DNA from: JBGQAS01 sp963699305
Lineage (GTDB): Bacteria > Chloroflexota > Anaerolineae > Anaerolineales > Anaerolineaceae
Assembly: GCA_963699305.1 (NCBI GenBank)
Contig: OY969431.1
Span: forward strand, 992,001-1,056,000
Direction of reading: 5' to 3'
DNA: 64,000 nt
Made by a program: the position numbers and the translations under genes
In this document: piece by piece, positions 47,191-57,073 of the stretch
How positions within the stretch are numbered: position 1 is the stretch's first letter
How the letters are laid out: the number at the start of each line of letters is the position of its first letter
Notes under the pieces: generated by a model
Databases searched by the model: none
Told to the model about the DNA's origin: nothing
What the model saw: only the letters and a program-made list of their open reading frames with translations

Positions 47191-48483
47191 ATGGAAACAA
47201 CGATTGAATCAATTTACAGCCAGGAAATCCTGGATTGCGCGGCAATCCAACTGTCGAGGTTGAGGTTATCCTCACGGACGGAACTTGGGGACGTGCAGCT
47301 GTTCCTTCCGGCGCTTCAACGGGCGTGCACGAAGCGTTGGAATTGCGCGATGGAGATAAGAAACGGTATAACGGGAAAGGTGTCTTGAAAGCTGTCGAAG
47401 CTGTGAATACCTCAATCGCCGAGTTGCTTGTCGGCTGGGATGCCAGCGAGCAAAAAGCCATTGATATGGCGATGATTGAATTGGACGGTACTCCCAACAA
47501 GTCAAAATTTGGAGCGAACGCCATCTTGGGTACCAGCCTTGCAATTGCTAAAGCTGCTGCCAATGCCCATGGGATGCCACTTTATCGATATCTAGGTGGG
47601 GTCTATGCACATGTATTGCCTGTGCCTATGATGAACATCTTGAATGGTGGTACGCATACTTCCTGGCAATCGACCGATGCCCAGGAATTCATGGTAATGC
47701 CTCTTGGGGCACCGTCATTTGCAGAAGGTTTACGTTGGGGTGCTGAAATTTATCATGCCTTGAAATCGGTTTTAAAAGAACATGGCTACATAACACTAGT
47801 TGGCGATGAAGGTGGATATGCCCCAGCTCTAAAATCCAATTCAGAAGCCGTTGAGTTAATCCTCGAATCTATTAAAAAAGCCGGTTATAAAGCAGGTGAA
47901 GATGTTGCCATCGCCCTCGATCCAGCCGCATCTGAGTTTTTTGAAGAAGAAAACAAAATGTACAATCTACGCAAGGAAGGTAAAAGACTATCTTCCGAAA
48001 AAATGGTGGATTTTTGGAAAAATTGGGTCAATCAATATCCCATTGTATCCATCGAGGATGGTTTAGCCCAAGACGATTGGGAAGGTTGGAAATTGCTTAC
48101 ACACGAAATTGGTGATCGGATACAGATAGTCGGAGATGATCTGCTCGTCACAAATCCAGAACGGGTACGTAAAGCCATTAAAGAATCGGCATGTAATGCA
48201 TTACTGGTGAAGTTGAACCAGATAGGAAGCCTGACGGAAACAATCGAAGCCGTAGAGACCTGTCATCGCAATGGTTGGCGAGCGGTAACCTCTCATCGCT
48301 CGGGCGAAACGGAAGACACAACGATCGCGGATCTGGCGGTTGCATTGAAATATGGGTCAAATTAAGACGGGTGCCCCTTGCCGCTCTGATCGAGTTGCTA
48401 AATATAATCAATTGCTCAGGATTGAAACAGAACTTGGGGAAACAGCGCAGTATGCTGGCTGGAATGCATTAAAGGGAAAATAA
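47191..48483 (+). CDS. eno: Enolase (two frame breaks)
   Basis: The glycolytic enzyme is spread over three frames. Codons 1-15 (TIESIYSQEILD) are followed after a missing C near 47235 by NPTVEVEVILTDGTWGRAAVPSGASTG, then the core with NGGTHTS, LVGDEGGYAP, SIEDGLAQDDW and the active-site Lys in LVKLNQIGSLTET and SHRSGETEDT. Near 48348 one extra A breaks the frame again; the true end GQIKTGAPCRSDRVAKYNQ continues to a stop at 48481-48483. About 430 residues when corrected. It is a normal essential enzyme, so the breaks are probably sequence errors. Confidence 0.95.
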
Positions 48484-48493
48484 AAGCATTGTA

Positions 48494-48531
48494 AAAAAAT
48501 GACTTCCAGGAAATCCTGGAAGTCATTTTTT
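48494..48531 (+). terminator. Terminator of eno, possibly bidirectional
   Basis: GACTTCCAGG/CCTGGAAGTC stem with flanking A6T and AT6, then TATTT. The convergent GH57 gene ends 11 nt away. Confidence 0.92.
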
Positions 48532-48541
48532 ATTTCTCTTG

Positions 48542-49923
48542 TTATCTCCCCCTCGCGTTAAACTCATCGAACACTGTATCTGCACGCAAACCTGTCTTCC
48601 AACTCAACACCTTGCGAAAAAGGCTTCGTGCTTTCTCTCGTAAATCTTCCTGAGTTGCTTCTCCGAGCAAACGAATAGCTTGAGCACAGTATTGGACATT
48701 ATTCCTGGGTTCAATTCGATCAAAATCTTCAAAAAACCAACCGCAAGATGTGAACATTCGCTGGCGTTCAAATTGGGACAATAATAATAGTCTCGCTTTC
48801 CCCTTATCTTGTGTTGTTATAAATCCTCGATCAAATAAGAATTTTTCCATCGAGATTTTCCCAATGATGACCTCAATGTATTCATCACGCATCTTCCAAG
48901 GTTCAGGATATATATGTTGGATTTCATTAAAATAAATGGTATCCAAATCTTGAGCCAAAACATTTAGCGCATCTCGTAGTGGTTTTTTCCAATCTCCGTG
49001 AGGTGTGCATGCGCAAGTTGATCGCCATCGTTCCACTCCATGTGAACAACTCCACGATGTATTGTCGCGGATCGCAGTTTTCCGAATGTCTGTTTCCTCA
49101 TGAAAAACCTTTTCCGGTAATGAAGATTCTATACCGTATTTTGTAATTGCCCCGTCCATCAGGTATGAAAGAAAATGATCACGAAATGGTTGATGGTGCC
49201 CATAGAGTTCTCCATCAGAAGCAACGAATATCAGCGATTTTTCCCGTGCATAAGAGTTGAAAACGGGGTTCACATGTTTCTTTAAAAACTGGTCTGCATT
49301 TTCAGTGGAAGAAGGATCAAAACTGATTTGTGTACTCAGGGAGGGTTCATAGAATAATATCCCAACTTTTTTTTGAGAATACTCGACCTCATAAGGTCGT
49401 TCTGTTTCAGTTACGGGATGTTTCGCCTGCCAGGGAGCAAGGATAGTAAACTCAATGCCGTTTTCCGCCATGATGCGCAGAGTTTCTTCGTCAACAGCAG
49501 TTTCAGGTAACCACATCCCTTTGGGTGAGAATCCAAAACATGCTTAAAAAATCGAATGCCCCAGACTATTTGCGTCCACTTGTCGTGCGTAGTAGCCAAC
49601 GGGAGGATGGTATGGTTAAAAGGTTGTGCAAGTGCATTACTGAATCCAGTTTGTGCTCTTGCCCGATTGACCTGTTTTATAATACTTGAGCATGTTTCAG
49701 GGTGTGCCTTGCTCATCCATTGCCAAAGCGTCGGTCCCATATTAAAACTGATTTTTACATAATTTCCTAGACGTGCATTGGGTGCGTAACAGGTGGAATG
49801 GATTCTTTCATTCCAATCATGAAAAGGGGCTGCGCCGGCTTCTTGAGGAATGATACCAGTCAGAGGATCTTCCCTGGAGGGCTGGTAAAAATGAGCATGA
49901 ACGATAAGGATTTTTTGCATCAA
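48542..49923 (-). CDS. GH57/DUF3536 glycoside-hydrolase-like protein (frame broken)
   Basis: Two frames make one protein of about 460 residues. The N-terminal part has the GH57-type start ILIVHAHFYQPSREDP and HDWNERIHSTCYAPNARLG; after a missing A near 49517 the frame continues GMWLPETAVDEETLRIM, FVASDGELYGHHQPF, and the C-terminal DUF3536 region with SWSCSHGVERWRSTCAC. The family includes alpha-amylases, branching enzymes and 4-alpha-glucanotransferases. The substrate and activity cannot be told from sequence. It shares a strand with the epimerase-like gene upstream. Confidence 0.85.
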
Positions 49924-49938
49924 TGTCGGAAATTTGAT

Positions 49939-50871
49939 TTATTTTTGAAGATAATCAAGTGAATGGTCGAAACGTGTCGGGATGATCCCAAATTGTCGTG
50001 TAACACTATTTAAAGGACATGTATGGTTGGCCGCAAGATAATCCAACCAGTAAAGCGAAATTGGGAATTTGCGCATGGATTGTTCGATATTGAGTGTCAA
50101 CCAATGCAAGACAACGTGCGAAAAAGGTATAAGAATGGTTTTTCTTCGAACCTGTCTGAAAATTGTCTGAATAATAGTGCGAAATGTTAATTGTTCGATC
50201 CCACCAATGGATATCCGTTGATTCGTAAATTGTTCATCTTGTAGCACTAGGATCAAGCAATTTACAAGGTCTTTGATCCAAATGGGTTGTAAAAGCGATA
50301 ACCCATCTCCGGGGAGTAGAAAAAAATTGGGCAGAAGTCGAGAGACAGCCAATAAAGATATCGTGAATTGATCGCCAGGACCAAACACAACACCAGATCG
50401 GATTATGGAATAGGGTAACCCACTTTCGAGTAAACAATGCTCTGCGATCCCTTTTGCTTTCATCACGGGGTATGCTGAAGATTTATCTGCACCTAAATGG
50501 CTTAAGAATACCAGGCGGGTATTACCAGCTTTTTTTGCATTTCTTATGATATTTTCTGTTCCTTGAACATCCACTTCGTTTAGATCAGCCAAGCTACCCT
50601 GACGTTCGGCTCCTGCTAAATGAAATATCGTCTTGACTCCGCGCATTGCTGCACGTAATCCGCGATCATCATTTAAGCTACAGACAGCAACCTCTACGGG
50701 AACACCGCGAGGTAACGTAGGGGATTTTTGAGACGGTCGGATAAGCAGTCTGACCGGTTGATTGAGTTTTGACAATTCCTCAACCAGGGCCCTTCCAATA
50801 AAACCGGTCCCACCAGTAACAAGAATCACGGGAAGGATTATAGCAGAATTTGATTCGGTTCCATTTGGCAT
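49939..50871 (-). CDS. NAD(P)-binding epimerase/NDUFA9-like protein
   Basis: The 310-residue short-chain dehydrogenase-like protein has the Rossmann motif VTGGTGFIGRALVEEL near residues 17-32, a region of atypical SDR type with HLAGAERQGS, and VVFGPGDQF. It fits the group annotated as NAD(P)-dependent epimerase/dehydratase or complex I NDUFA9-like proteins. No Tyr-x-x-x-Lys catalytic pair of classical SDRs is obvious, so the function may be nucleotide-sugar or lipid-related, or structural. Starts at ATG 50871. Confidence 0.78.
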   Translation of the reverse strand: MPNGTESNSAIILPVILVTGGTGFIGRALVEELSKLNQPVRLLIRPSQKSPTLPRGVPVEVAVCSLNDDRGLRAAMRGVKTIFHLAGAERQGSLADLNEVDVQGTENIIRNAKKAGNTRLVFLSHLGADKSSAYPVMKAKGIAEHCLLESGLPYSIIRSGVVFGPGDQFTISLLAVSRLLPNFFLLPGDGLSLLQPIWIKDLVNCLILVLQDEQFTNQRISIGGIEQLTFRTIIQTIFRQVRRKTILIPFSHVVLHWLTLNIEQSMRKFPISLYWLDYLAANHTCPLNSVTRQFGIIPTRFDHSLDYLQK

Positions 50872-50902
50872 GCTTCTTGTAACTTTCTAGTAAGGAACCA
50901 AC

Positions 50903-50938
50903 ATGAAATCAAAACAAATGAGCTTGGATCAATTATGA
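50903..50938 (+). CDS. Possible 11-codon leader peptide
   Basis: ATG at 50903 follows AAGGA by 6 nt and encodes MKSKQMSLDQL before a TGA that overlaps the ATG of the next gene (ATGA). It may couple translation to the gene at 50935. It could also be the true N terminus of that gene after another frameshift. Confidence 0.3.
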   Translation: MKSKQMSLDQL

Positions 50939-52240
50939 ACCGTTTTGGAATTCATTTTTTTCAAGATCAGTTTCAATATTCTGAAAACGTAATTAAGACA
51001 TGGCTGCCAGTAATTAAGAATTTAGATATGCATTGGCTTGTTCTGGAAACAGATGCAAAATCGCGCCATCCCGGAAACTTTGATCAAACCCCTTATCGCT
51101 TCCGGGTTGGAACCGATCATCCGCGTCCATTCCTCCTTATCAACTTCCGCATCTACTCAGGATATAAAAACTTTGGAAAATGCTTACGCCAACTGGGGAG
51201 TGAAATATCTGGTATTTTTTGACCAACCCAATTCCATATATTCGTGGACAGCACAATCCTGGGCACAGCCGGAATTAATCGAACGTTTTGTTGATCGGTT
51301 CCTTGCATTTGCCCGACCTGCTTGCACCCTTGGAATGAAAGCTGTCCTACCTCCTCTTACTCCCGGCGGAAATTATTGGGACTTATATTTCTTGCAACAG
51401 ACACTGGAATCATTGCTCCGTCGGCATGAATTGCAAATAATGGATCAACTTGTTTTATCTGCATATGCATGGACAAATGGCCATACACTCGATTGGGGCG
51501 CAGGTGGTGAAAACAGTTGCCTTGCGAATAATGGGTTGGAAAATATTTCTGATTGTGAAGACCAACGCGGTTTTCATATTGCCGATTGGTATGCCAACAT
51601 CGCACATGAGTTGCTTCATAAAAACCTGCCAATTATCCTTTTTCAAGCAGGCTTGAATTCCGCGCCTTCAAGGATATCCAACGATCATTCTTCGGAAGAA
51701 GAAATGGGTGACCGTTTAGTGTTAATCGGTAAATTGCTGGAAGGCGAATTGCAAGAAAACCCTAACGCACTTATTGGCGATTACAAGCCAATTAATGAAA
51801 ATGTGATAGCCTGTAATTTTTGGAATATCACATCCTTTCAGCATGTAAACTCACCGTTTGCCTGGTTTAATCCGGATGTTTCTCCAAGAGCAATTGCTAC
51901 TAAATGGCAGAATTGGCGCACGGAAAAGAAGAGAGATTTGAAACCTCAAAGTGAAACGACAGTGAATGCTCCCCGCTTCAATACCTTCTTATTGCTGCCT
52001 TCCTATGGTTGGGGAATCTCGGACTGGCACTGGAATGTGATTCGTCCATTTATTGACAAACACAAACCGGTGATTGGATTTTCTTACAAGGAAGCATTTA
52101 TTGCAGACCGGGTATATGCCATTGGAGATGAAGATGTGATCCCGGAAGAGCAATTGAATTACCTTCGCCAATCTGGGTGTTATGTCGAACGGATTTGTGG
52201 AGATGGCACAAGTATTGCAACATTACTGGCAGAGAGGTGA
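50935..52240 (+). CDS. Unrecognised protein, TIM-barrel-like (frame broken)
   Basis: I do not recognise a family with certainty. Two frames (50935 to about 51055, then to 52240) give about 435 residues. One extra A in the AAAA near 51054-51058 breaks DANRAIPETLIKPLIASGLEPIIRVHS. The alternating hydrophobic strands and helices, plus KYLVFFDQPN, KAVLPPLTPGGNYWDLYF and LSAYAWTNGHTLDWGAGG, suggest a glycosidase-like (beta/alpha)8 barrel of about 300 residues, followed by a C-terminal extension near LLPSYGWGISDWHWNVIRP. It is 3 nt from the FtsZ-paralogue gene and likely in the same transcript. Confidence 0.6.
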
Positions 52241-52243
52241 GAT

Positions 52244-53383
52244 ATGACCATCGCAACTGCTCCCCAACCCATTGTTAGAACTCCCATCGAAACGCGTATG
52301 CCGATTTTGAAAGTGCTCGGTATGGGCGGTGCTGGATGCAATGCCATCAACCGGATGATCGAGCTCGGCTTAAGTAATGTCGATTTTATCGCCTGTAATA
52401 CAGATTCCCAAGCACTTGCAGGTAGCCTGGCGTCCACCCGGATTCAACTTGGTCCAAAACTGACCGGTGGTTTGGGTGCAGGTGGTGATCCCATCATCGG
52501 TGAAGCAGCCGCAGAAGAAAGCTACAAGGAATTGAATGCTGCTCTTGCAGGAGCTGATATGGTTTTCCTCGCTGCAGGGATGGGGGGTGGGACTGGAACA
52601 GGTTCTGTACCAGTTGCAGCCCGTATTGCCCGCAGCACTGGAGCGATTGTCATTGCCATCGTATCCACACCATTTTCTTTCGAAGTTGGGCGACGCCAAC
52701 AAAATCCGCGCGAAGGATTATCCAAGCTTCATCCATTTGCGGATACATTGATCACTGTTCCCAATGACCGGTTGCTGCAATTGGCTTCCCCCGACCTGCC
52801 ACTTGAGCTCGCCTTCCGCCTTGCCGACGATGTCCTTCGACAGGGTGTTCAGGGTATCTCTGAATTGATGACAGAACCAGGTGTCATTAATGTCCATTTC
52901 GCGCACATCCGCACCTTCATGCAAAACGGACGTGGTGCGATTCTATCGCTTGGTGTTGGACAGGGAGAAAACAAAGCGGTCAAAGCCATCGAAAACGCCC
53001 TCCATCATCCCCTACTCGATTCCATCGACCTTCAAAATGCATCCGGTATTTTGGTCAATTTCACCGGTGGCAGCGACCTGACCTTTATGGAAGTTACAGA
53101 AGCGATGAACTACATTCAGGAAAAAACGAATAACCAGGCAGATATCGTACCGGGCGTGATCAACGATCCCCGAATGCAAGATCGTGCTCAGGTTATTATG
53201 ATCATCACCGGGGTTGGTGCCACACCGGTCGAATCCGTTTTGTCCCATAATTCTTCTGAAACATACTCAGAAGAAAATGAGCAACCAATACAAGTAGATC
53301 ACTCGGTAATCAACAGCCAATCCGCGTTTACATCAACCAACAACCTGGACATCCCTGCCTTTCTACGTCGCAGAGGCAGATAG
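52244..53383 (+). CDS. FtsZ paralogue with both T7-loop aspartates replaced by His
   Basis: The 379-residue protein is clearly FtsZ-like. The nucleotide-binding domain has LGMGGAGCNAINRMIELGL, CNTDSQAL, the tubulin signature AAGMGGGTGTGS near residues 107-118, and VPNDRLL. The C-terminal domain has GVQGISELMTEPGVIN, GENKAVKAIENAL and VNFTGGSDLTF, and the end DIPAFLRRRGR resembles the FtsZ C-terminal binding peptide. The synergy loop, normally NxDFAD, is NVHFAH: His218 and His221 replace the two Asp that drive GTP hydrolysis across the subunit interface. Inference: it binds GTP but hydrolyses it poorly. It is not in a dcw cluster, so it is probably a second FtsZ. Strong Shine-Dalgarno GAGAGGTGAG upstream. 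Confidence 0.92.
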   Translation: MTIATAPQPIVRTPIETRMPILKVLGMGGAGCNAINRMIELGLSNVDFIACNTDSQALAGSLASTRIQLGPKLTGGLGAGGDPIIGEAAAEESYKELNAALAGADMVFLAAGMGGGTGTGSVPVAARIARSTGAIVIAIVSTPFSFEVGRRQQNPREGLSKLHPFADTLITVPNDRLLQLASPDLPLELAFRLADDVLRQGVQGISELMTEPGVINVHFAHIRTFMQNGRGAILSLGVGQGENKAVKAIENALHHPLLDSIDLQNASGILVNFTGGSDLTFMEVTEAMNYIQEKTNNQADIVPGVINDPRMQDRAQVIMIITGVGATPVESVLSHNSSETYSEENEQPIQVDHSVINSQSAFTSTNNLDIPAFLRRRGR

Positions 53384-53389
53384 GAGTAC

Positions 53390-53614
53390 ATGAGAATGGA
53401 TAAATCACTGCTCGAGACAGTTTGCAAGACCATCTATCGCTCTAACCAGGAATTTGAAGGGCTCATTCCCAAGACTTCTTCATTACCCAATGGGCAGTCC
53501 CTTCTTACATTCCAAACAAAAGTAACAACTTCCAACGGTCGTTCCATGGATAGAATCCTGCGTATCACCATCGATGCACAAGGAAAAATTCTAAAAACAT
53601 CCACCTCCCGTTGA
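53390..53614 (+). CDS. Small conserved hypothetical protein downstream of the FtsZ paralogue
   Basis: The 74-residue protein has no recognisable family. It starts 7 nt after the FtsZ paralogue with GGAG upstream (ATG at 53390, or 53396). It is mostly beta-strand-like and charged, with LLETVCKTIYRSNQEFEGLIPK and DRILRITIDAQGKILK. No signal peptide or membrane segment is seen. The tight spacing suggests a partner of the FtsZ paralogue. Confidence 0.6.
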   Translation: MRMDKSLLETVCKTIYRSNQEFEGLIPKTSSLPNGQSLLTFQTKVTTSNGRSMDRILRITIDAQGKILKTSTSR

Positions 53615-53627
53615 AGAAGGAGTAAAA

Positions 53628-53837
53628 ATGATTGCTGATCTACCGAAAAATATCGAATTGAGGTTTTGGGATATGATACTACCCGTCATGTCAAATAATA
53701 CCAAAATTCGTAAATGGGTAAAAACTGCTTATGATATTGCACGAGATGATGACCTTCGCAAAACAAGTATCTTCATTTTTTCCGGATCTCTCCTCGGTTT
53801 TCTGTTAGGTTTTTGCCTGTTTTTCTTTATGAAATGA
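53628..53837 (+). CDS. Small membrane protein, C-terminal helix
   Basis: The 69-residue protein is soluble for about 45 residues (LPKNIELRFWDMILPVMSNN) and ends with a hydrophobic helix, IFIFSGSLLGFLLGFCLFFF, like a tail-anchored membrane protein. GAAGGAG lies upstream of its ATG. Family is unknown. The ordered position between two other genes downstream of the FtsZ paralogue suggests it could anchor that protein at the membrane, which is only inference. Confidence 0.55.
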   Translation: MIADLPKNIELRFWDMILPVMSNNTKIRKWVKTAYDIARDDDLRKTSIFIFSGSLLGFLLGFCLFFFMK

Positions 53838-53838
53838 T

Positions 53839-54507
53839 ATGAAACGTATTGGAATTATTCTTGCAGCCACTTTTACGCCATTTTTCATTATTGGTTATCT
53901 TTTTGGTAATGTACTTTTTAAAGATAACCTGTCGGGAAAAAGTCATGAAAGGGCTGTCCAGGCTGCCACTATTTCCCAACACAATTATGTTTACGTTCAG
54001 ATTGAAAAGATTCAGGATCAACCTTTGCGATTGGTCAGCATTTGGGCTCTCTTTTTTATGCCTGCAGATCAACCCATGGCGACTTTTATCAGGTTGTATC
54101 CGAGTAATAATCCCACAAGAGATGCATTATTGGCAAGCGAATTGATTTTTGGAAGTGACATAGCAATTAATCAACATTTTGGAGATGTATTAACAAAATA
54201 TTATGAAATCAAATGGGATCAATTGCTGATATTGGACCAAGTTGATTTTGCGAAGCTTTATGAAGATTTGGGAAATACCAACTCAACTCCTGTTACCCCA
54301 GGAACTCCACAAAATCAGGACATCCAAACCTTACTACAATCCTTGTGCACCAGTCTCTTGAGCAAAGATCCTCAATTGTTAGGGACAATATCCAATTTAA
54401 CACCAACAGAGACCAGTTTGGGTGTCTCCAACGGAGATTTGTTCATGGCTTTTCAATGGTTCTCGAAAGGAAAGCCATTTGCCAACTGTGAAATCCAAAT
54501 ACCATAG
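53839..54507 (+). CDS. Membrane-anchored protein, possibly degenerate LCP-like
   Basis: The 222-residue protein has an N-terminal transmembrane helix (IGIILAATFTPFFIIGYLFG) and an extracytoplasmic part. The stretch LRLVSIWALFFMPADQP followed by YEIKWDQLLILDQVDFAKLYEDLG recalls the LCP pattern seen at 33737, including the YYV...F..LVDALGG-like order, but the arginines and PRD motif of LCP are missing. It starts 1 nt after the previous stop. A secretion or cell-surface role is likely, the exact function unknown. Confidence 0.55.
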   Translation: MKRIGIILAATFTPFFIIGYLFGNVLFKDNLSGKSHERAVQAATISQHNYVYVQIEKIQDQPLRLVSIWALFFMPADQPMATFIRLYPSNNPTRDALLASELIFGSDIAINQHFGDVLTKYYEIKWDQLLILDQVDFAKLYEDLGNTNSTPVTPGTPQNQDIQTLLQSLCTSLLSKDPQLLGTISNLTPTETSLGVSNGDLFMAFQWFSKGKPFANCEIQIP

Positions 54508-54522
54508 TAAAAATCTGACAAG

Positions 54523-54553
54523 AAAAAGAGAAGCTTTTAGGCTTCTCTTTTTT
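54523..54553. terminator. Bidirectional terminator between the 53839 gene and the MFS gene
   Basis: GAGAAGC/GCTTCTC with loop TTTTAG, flanked by A and T runs, overlapping the end of the convergent MFS gene (stop at 54537). Confidence 0.9.
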
Positions 54554-55790
54554 GTTGAATGAGCTTTGGCTTCCAGCATAGCATGAATATTGCTGCTAGA
54601 AGCGCCATGGCACTGCCAAAAAGAAATGGTGCAGAAGGCCCAAACCCCTTCCACCCGCCCAATCCCTGCCAAAGAATACCGGCAATGACAGAAGCCGGAA
54701 AATCAAGAATACCGAGAATGCCATTATAAGTTCCATAAGCAGTACCGCGCAGCTCTTCCGGAACAATATCCGCGATCATAGCTTTACTGGTTCCATAAGC
54801 AAGTCCATAATACAATCCATACACGACGTACAAGACAAAAACATGCCATGGTTTTTGTGAAATGGCAAATCCCAGGTAAATGGTTGCATACACCAACCAA
54901 CCACCAATGATGAGCTTTTTCCTCCCAATCGTGTCCGATAATGAACCAGCGGGAGTTGAGATGAGAGTGTAGACGAGATTGAAGGTCACCAGCATGGCTA
55001 GAATTCCAATCAGGTTCAATCCTCTTTCCTGTGCCCGTAAGATCAAGAATGCATCAGAAGAATTACCAATATCGAAAATGGAGACGATGAGCATGAAAAT
55101 GATAAAGTTTTTACCTAATGCCTTGAAGGCAAATTTTGGTAGTGCAGCATTTTTTTTACCGAGTGTGTCTTTGGCGCCTATTGCCAACGAAAGCACTGCA
55201 AGAAATGCCGGGATGAGGCTGACAAGAACGATGGTACGGAAAGTTCCGGACTCAAGTGTGGCGAACCCAACCTTATCCTGTGACTGGATAAACCAGATTA
55301 TTCCAAGCGCGATCAATATTCCCAGCATCGCTCCCGCGGTATCCGATGCACGATGAAATCCAAACGCAATCCCGCGATCCTTTGGTTCCACAGAATCTGC
55401 CACAAGTGCATCCCGTGGGGAAGTCCGTATGCCCTTCCCTATCCTATCGGACCAGCGTCCGAAAGCAATGACGAGGCTATTGGAAACCATGAATAAGGGC
55501 TTTGAAAGTGCTGAAATGCCATAACCTAACACTGCCAGCCACTTACGTCCCTGGAGCTTATCTGAGAGCCATCCGGAAAAAAGTTTTAAAGTGCTTGCGG
55601 TTGCTTCGGCAATACCTTCCATGACACCAATAAACGCGGTACCAACTTTCAGGACGTTGCTCAAGAAAAGTGGCAATAGATTGAGCACCATTTCGCTGGA
55701 GATATCCATCAAGAAACTGGTGATACTGACTGCCCAGACGTTGCGTGGTAAGCGGCTTAATCGTGATGGTGTTTTGTGTTTATTTTCCAA
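54537..55790 (-). CDS. MFS transporter
   Basis: The 417-residue protein has twelve predicted transmembrane helices. The MFS loop 2-3 motif appears as GWLSDKLQGRKWLAVLGYG and the loop 8-9 repeat as GSLSDTIGRKKLIIGGWL; RTSPRDALVADSV and EELRGTAYGTYNGILG are also characteristic. It belongs to the major facilitator superfamily of drug or solute exporters; the substrate is unknown. It follows the isomerase gene by 7 nt. Confidence 0.92.
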   Translation of the reverse strand: MENKHKTPSRLSRLPRNVWAVSITSFLMDISSEMVLNLLPLFLSNVLKVGTAFIGVMEGIAEATASTLKLFSGWLSDKLQGRKWLAVLGYGISALSKPLFMVSNSLVIAFGRWSDRIGKGIRTSPRDALVADSVEPKDRGIAFGFHRASDTAGAMLGILIALGIIWFIQSQDKVGFATLESGTFRTIVLVSLIPAFLAVLSLAIGAKDTLGKKNAALPKFAFKALGKNFIIFMLIVSIFDIGNSSDAFLILRAQERGLNLIGILAMLVTFNLVYTLISTPAGSLSDTIGRKKLIIGGWLVYATIYLGFAISQKPWHVFVLYVVYGLYYGLAYGTSKAMIADIVPEELRGTAYGTYNGILGILDFPASVIAGILWQGLGGWKGFGPSAPFLFGSAMALLAAIFMLCWKPKLIQQKREA

Positions 55791-55796
55791 GGCTCA

Positions 55797-56856
55797 TCAT
55801 CCATTCTGTAAAGATTTTTTCAAGTGCTCGATGGATTCGATCCGAGTGGGGTCGATATCATAAGCAATGGCTAAGTAATACGAAACATAGTCACCGAAAT
55901 GCAACGCTGTCCACATGTTTTGCATTGGTCCCTGACCGCGAGCGAGATAGGAATCGGTGTTCACACCTGCCACCATAAAACTTTCTCTGGTAATCTTCGA
56001 TCTCAATTTATTGCGGAAATGATCTGTGGGAGCATTTAAAAATAGAGCGAAAAGCTTGGAAATGGAATCCTCAGGATAAACATTCCCTGCAATCGTATTG
56101 TGATCAGCTTCTGGTAAGAATTCAAAGCTCGCCCATGTCTTTGCAATCTCGTTGATTTGTGTTTTCCATCTTCTCGAGACAGGCGCAAGGTAATCAGAGC
56201 CAAAAACTGAAATATGTCGTCCTAAGAATTGTCCAGCCAGTCTCTTTGCAGAATTCTGTGAAACAGCAATGGATGCGACCAATTCCCCTTGCTGTTCTTT
56301 CATTAAAATTGTATGTAGTTTCTATTGTTTTCCGTTGATCGGGTATCAATTTGGCGAGAAATAATATTTTCAACAAAATGGAGAAGGAAAAACCCGCAGC
56401 TGCTCTTGGTTGTCCGGTATGGATAAATTTCCATACTGGGATATGCTTTTCTTTCGCCCTGGCTTCCAATTCACCACCAGTGCAAACAGAAACGATGGAA
56501 CAGTGACGTAGTGTCGCTTGCTTGAAAACATCAAGGGTTTCTTCTGTATTCCCTGAATGAGATGAAGCAATGACCAAAATCTCAGGGCCGTTTACCCAGA
56601 AAGGTAATTCATAATTGCGGTGAACGTAAACCGGAATCTTGCAAAAAGGAGTGATGTAAGTTGCCACCAGGTCTGCCCCAATTGCAGAACCTCCCATGCC
56701 CCCAATGAGAATAGCTTTATAGGCACTGGTTTTTCCTGTTGGTAGTGACCCTTCCACATCCCAGCCTAATTTCAATTGCTCAGGAAGTCGATCGATCTCC
56801 CCAAGCATATCCGAAGTATCAATAGCTTTCCTGGCATGGTTATCATCTAGATTCAT
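55797..56856 (-). CDS. Bifunctional phosphoglucose/phosphomannose isomerase (frame broken)
   Basis: Two frames make one SIS-domain protein of about 352 residues: ILIGGMGGSAIGADLVA and SSHSGNTEETLDVF in the N-terminal part, and VFGSDYLAPVSRRWKTQINEIAK, EFLPEADHNTIAG in the C-terminal part. The motif set matches the archaeal/bacterial Pgi-Pmi family (SIS type). The break is near 56300, where one T fewer gives YNLMKEQQGELVAS. It may supply mannose-6-phosphate for GDP-mannose synthesis by ManC, although those genes are far apart. The longer frame reading to 56194 is only apparent. Confidence 0.9.
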
Positions 56857-56887
56857 AGAATCAATTATTATTAATGTTCCAATTTTC

Positions 56888-57073
56888 TTATTTCTTTTCC
56901 AATATCATTTTCACCAATTGAAGAAACTCATCCCATTCTTCTTTAAAGAAATGTACGGTTACATTATTGATATCAATATGAAATGTCTCTTCATCGGGTT
57001 CGTTAGCTTTCCACGCTAGATAATTTTCTGTCTCTGCAATTACTTGTGTCGTTAGTTCATTTTCGTTAGCCAT
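56888..57073 (-). CDS. Small conserved hypothetical protein
   Basis: The 61-residue soluble acidic protein, with NYLAWKANEPDEETFHIDINNVTVHFFKEEWDEFLQLV split over its length, has no recognised family. It overlaps the permease gene by 8 nt (AAAGGAG upstream of the ATG), so it is translationally linked to it. Function is unknown. Confidence 0.65.
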   Translation of the reverse strand: MANENELTTQVIAETENYLAWKANEPDEETFHIDINNVTVHFFKEEWDEFLQLVKMILEKK

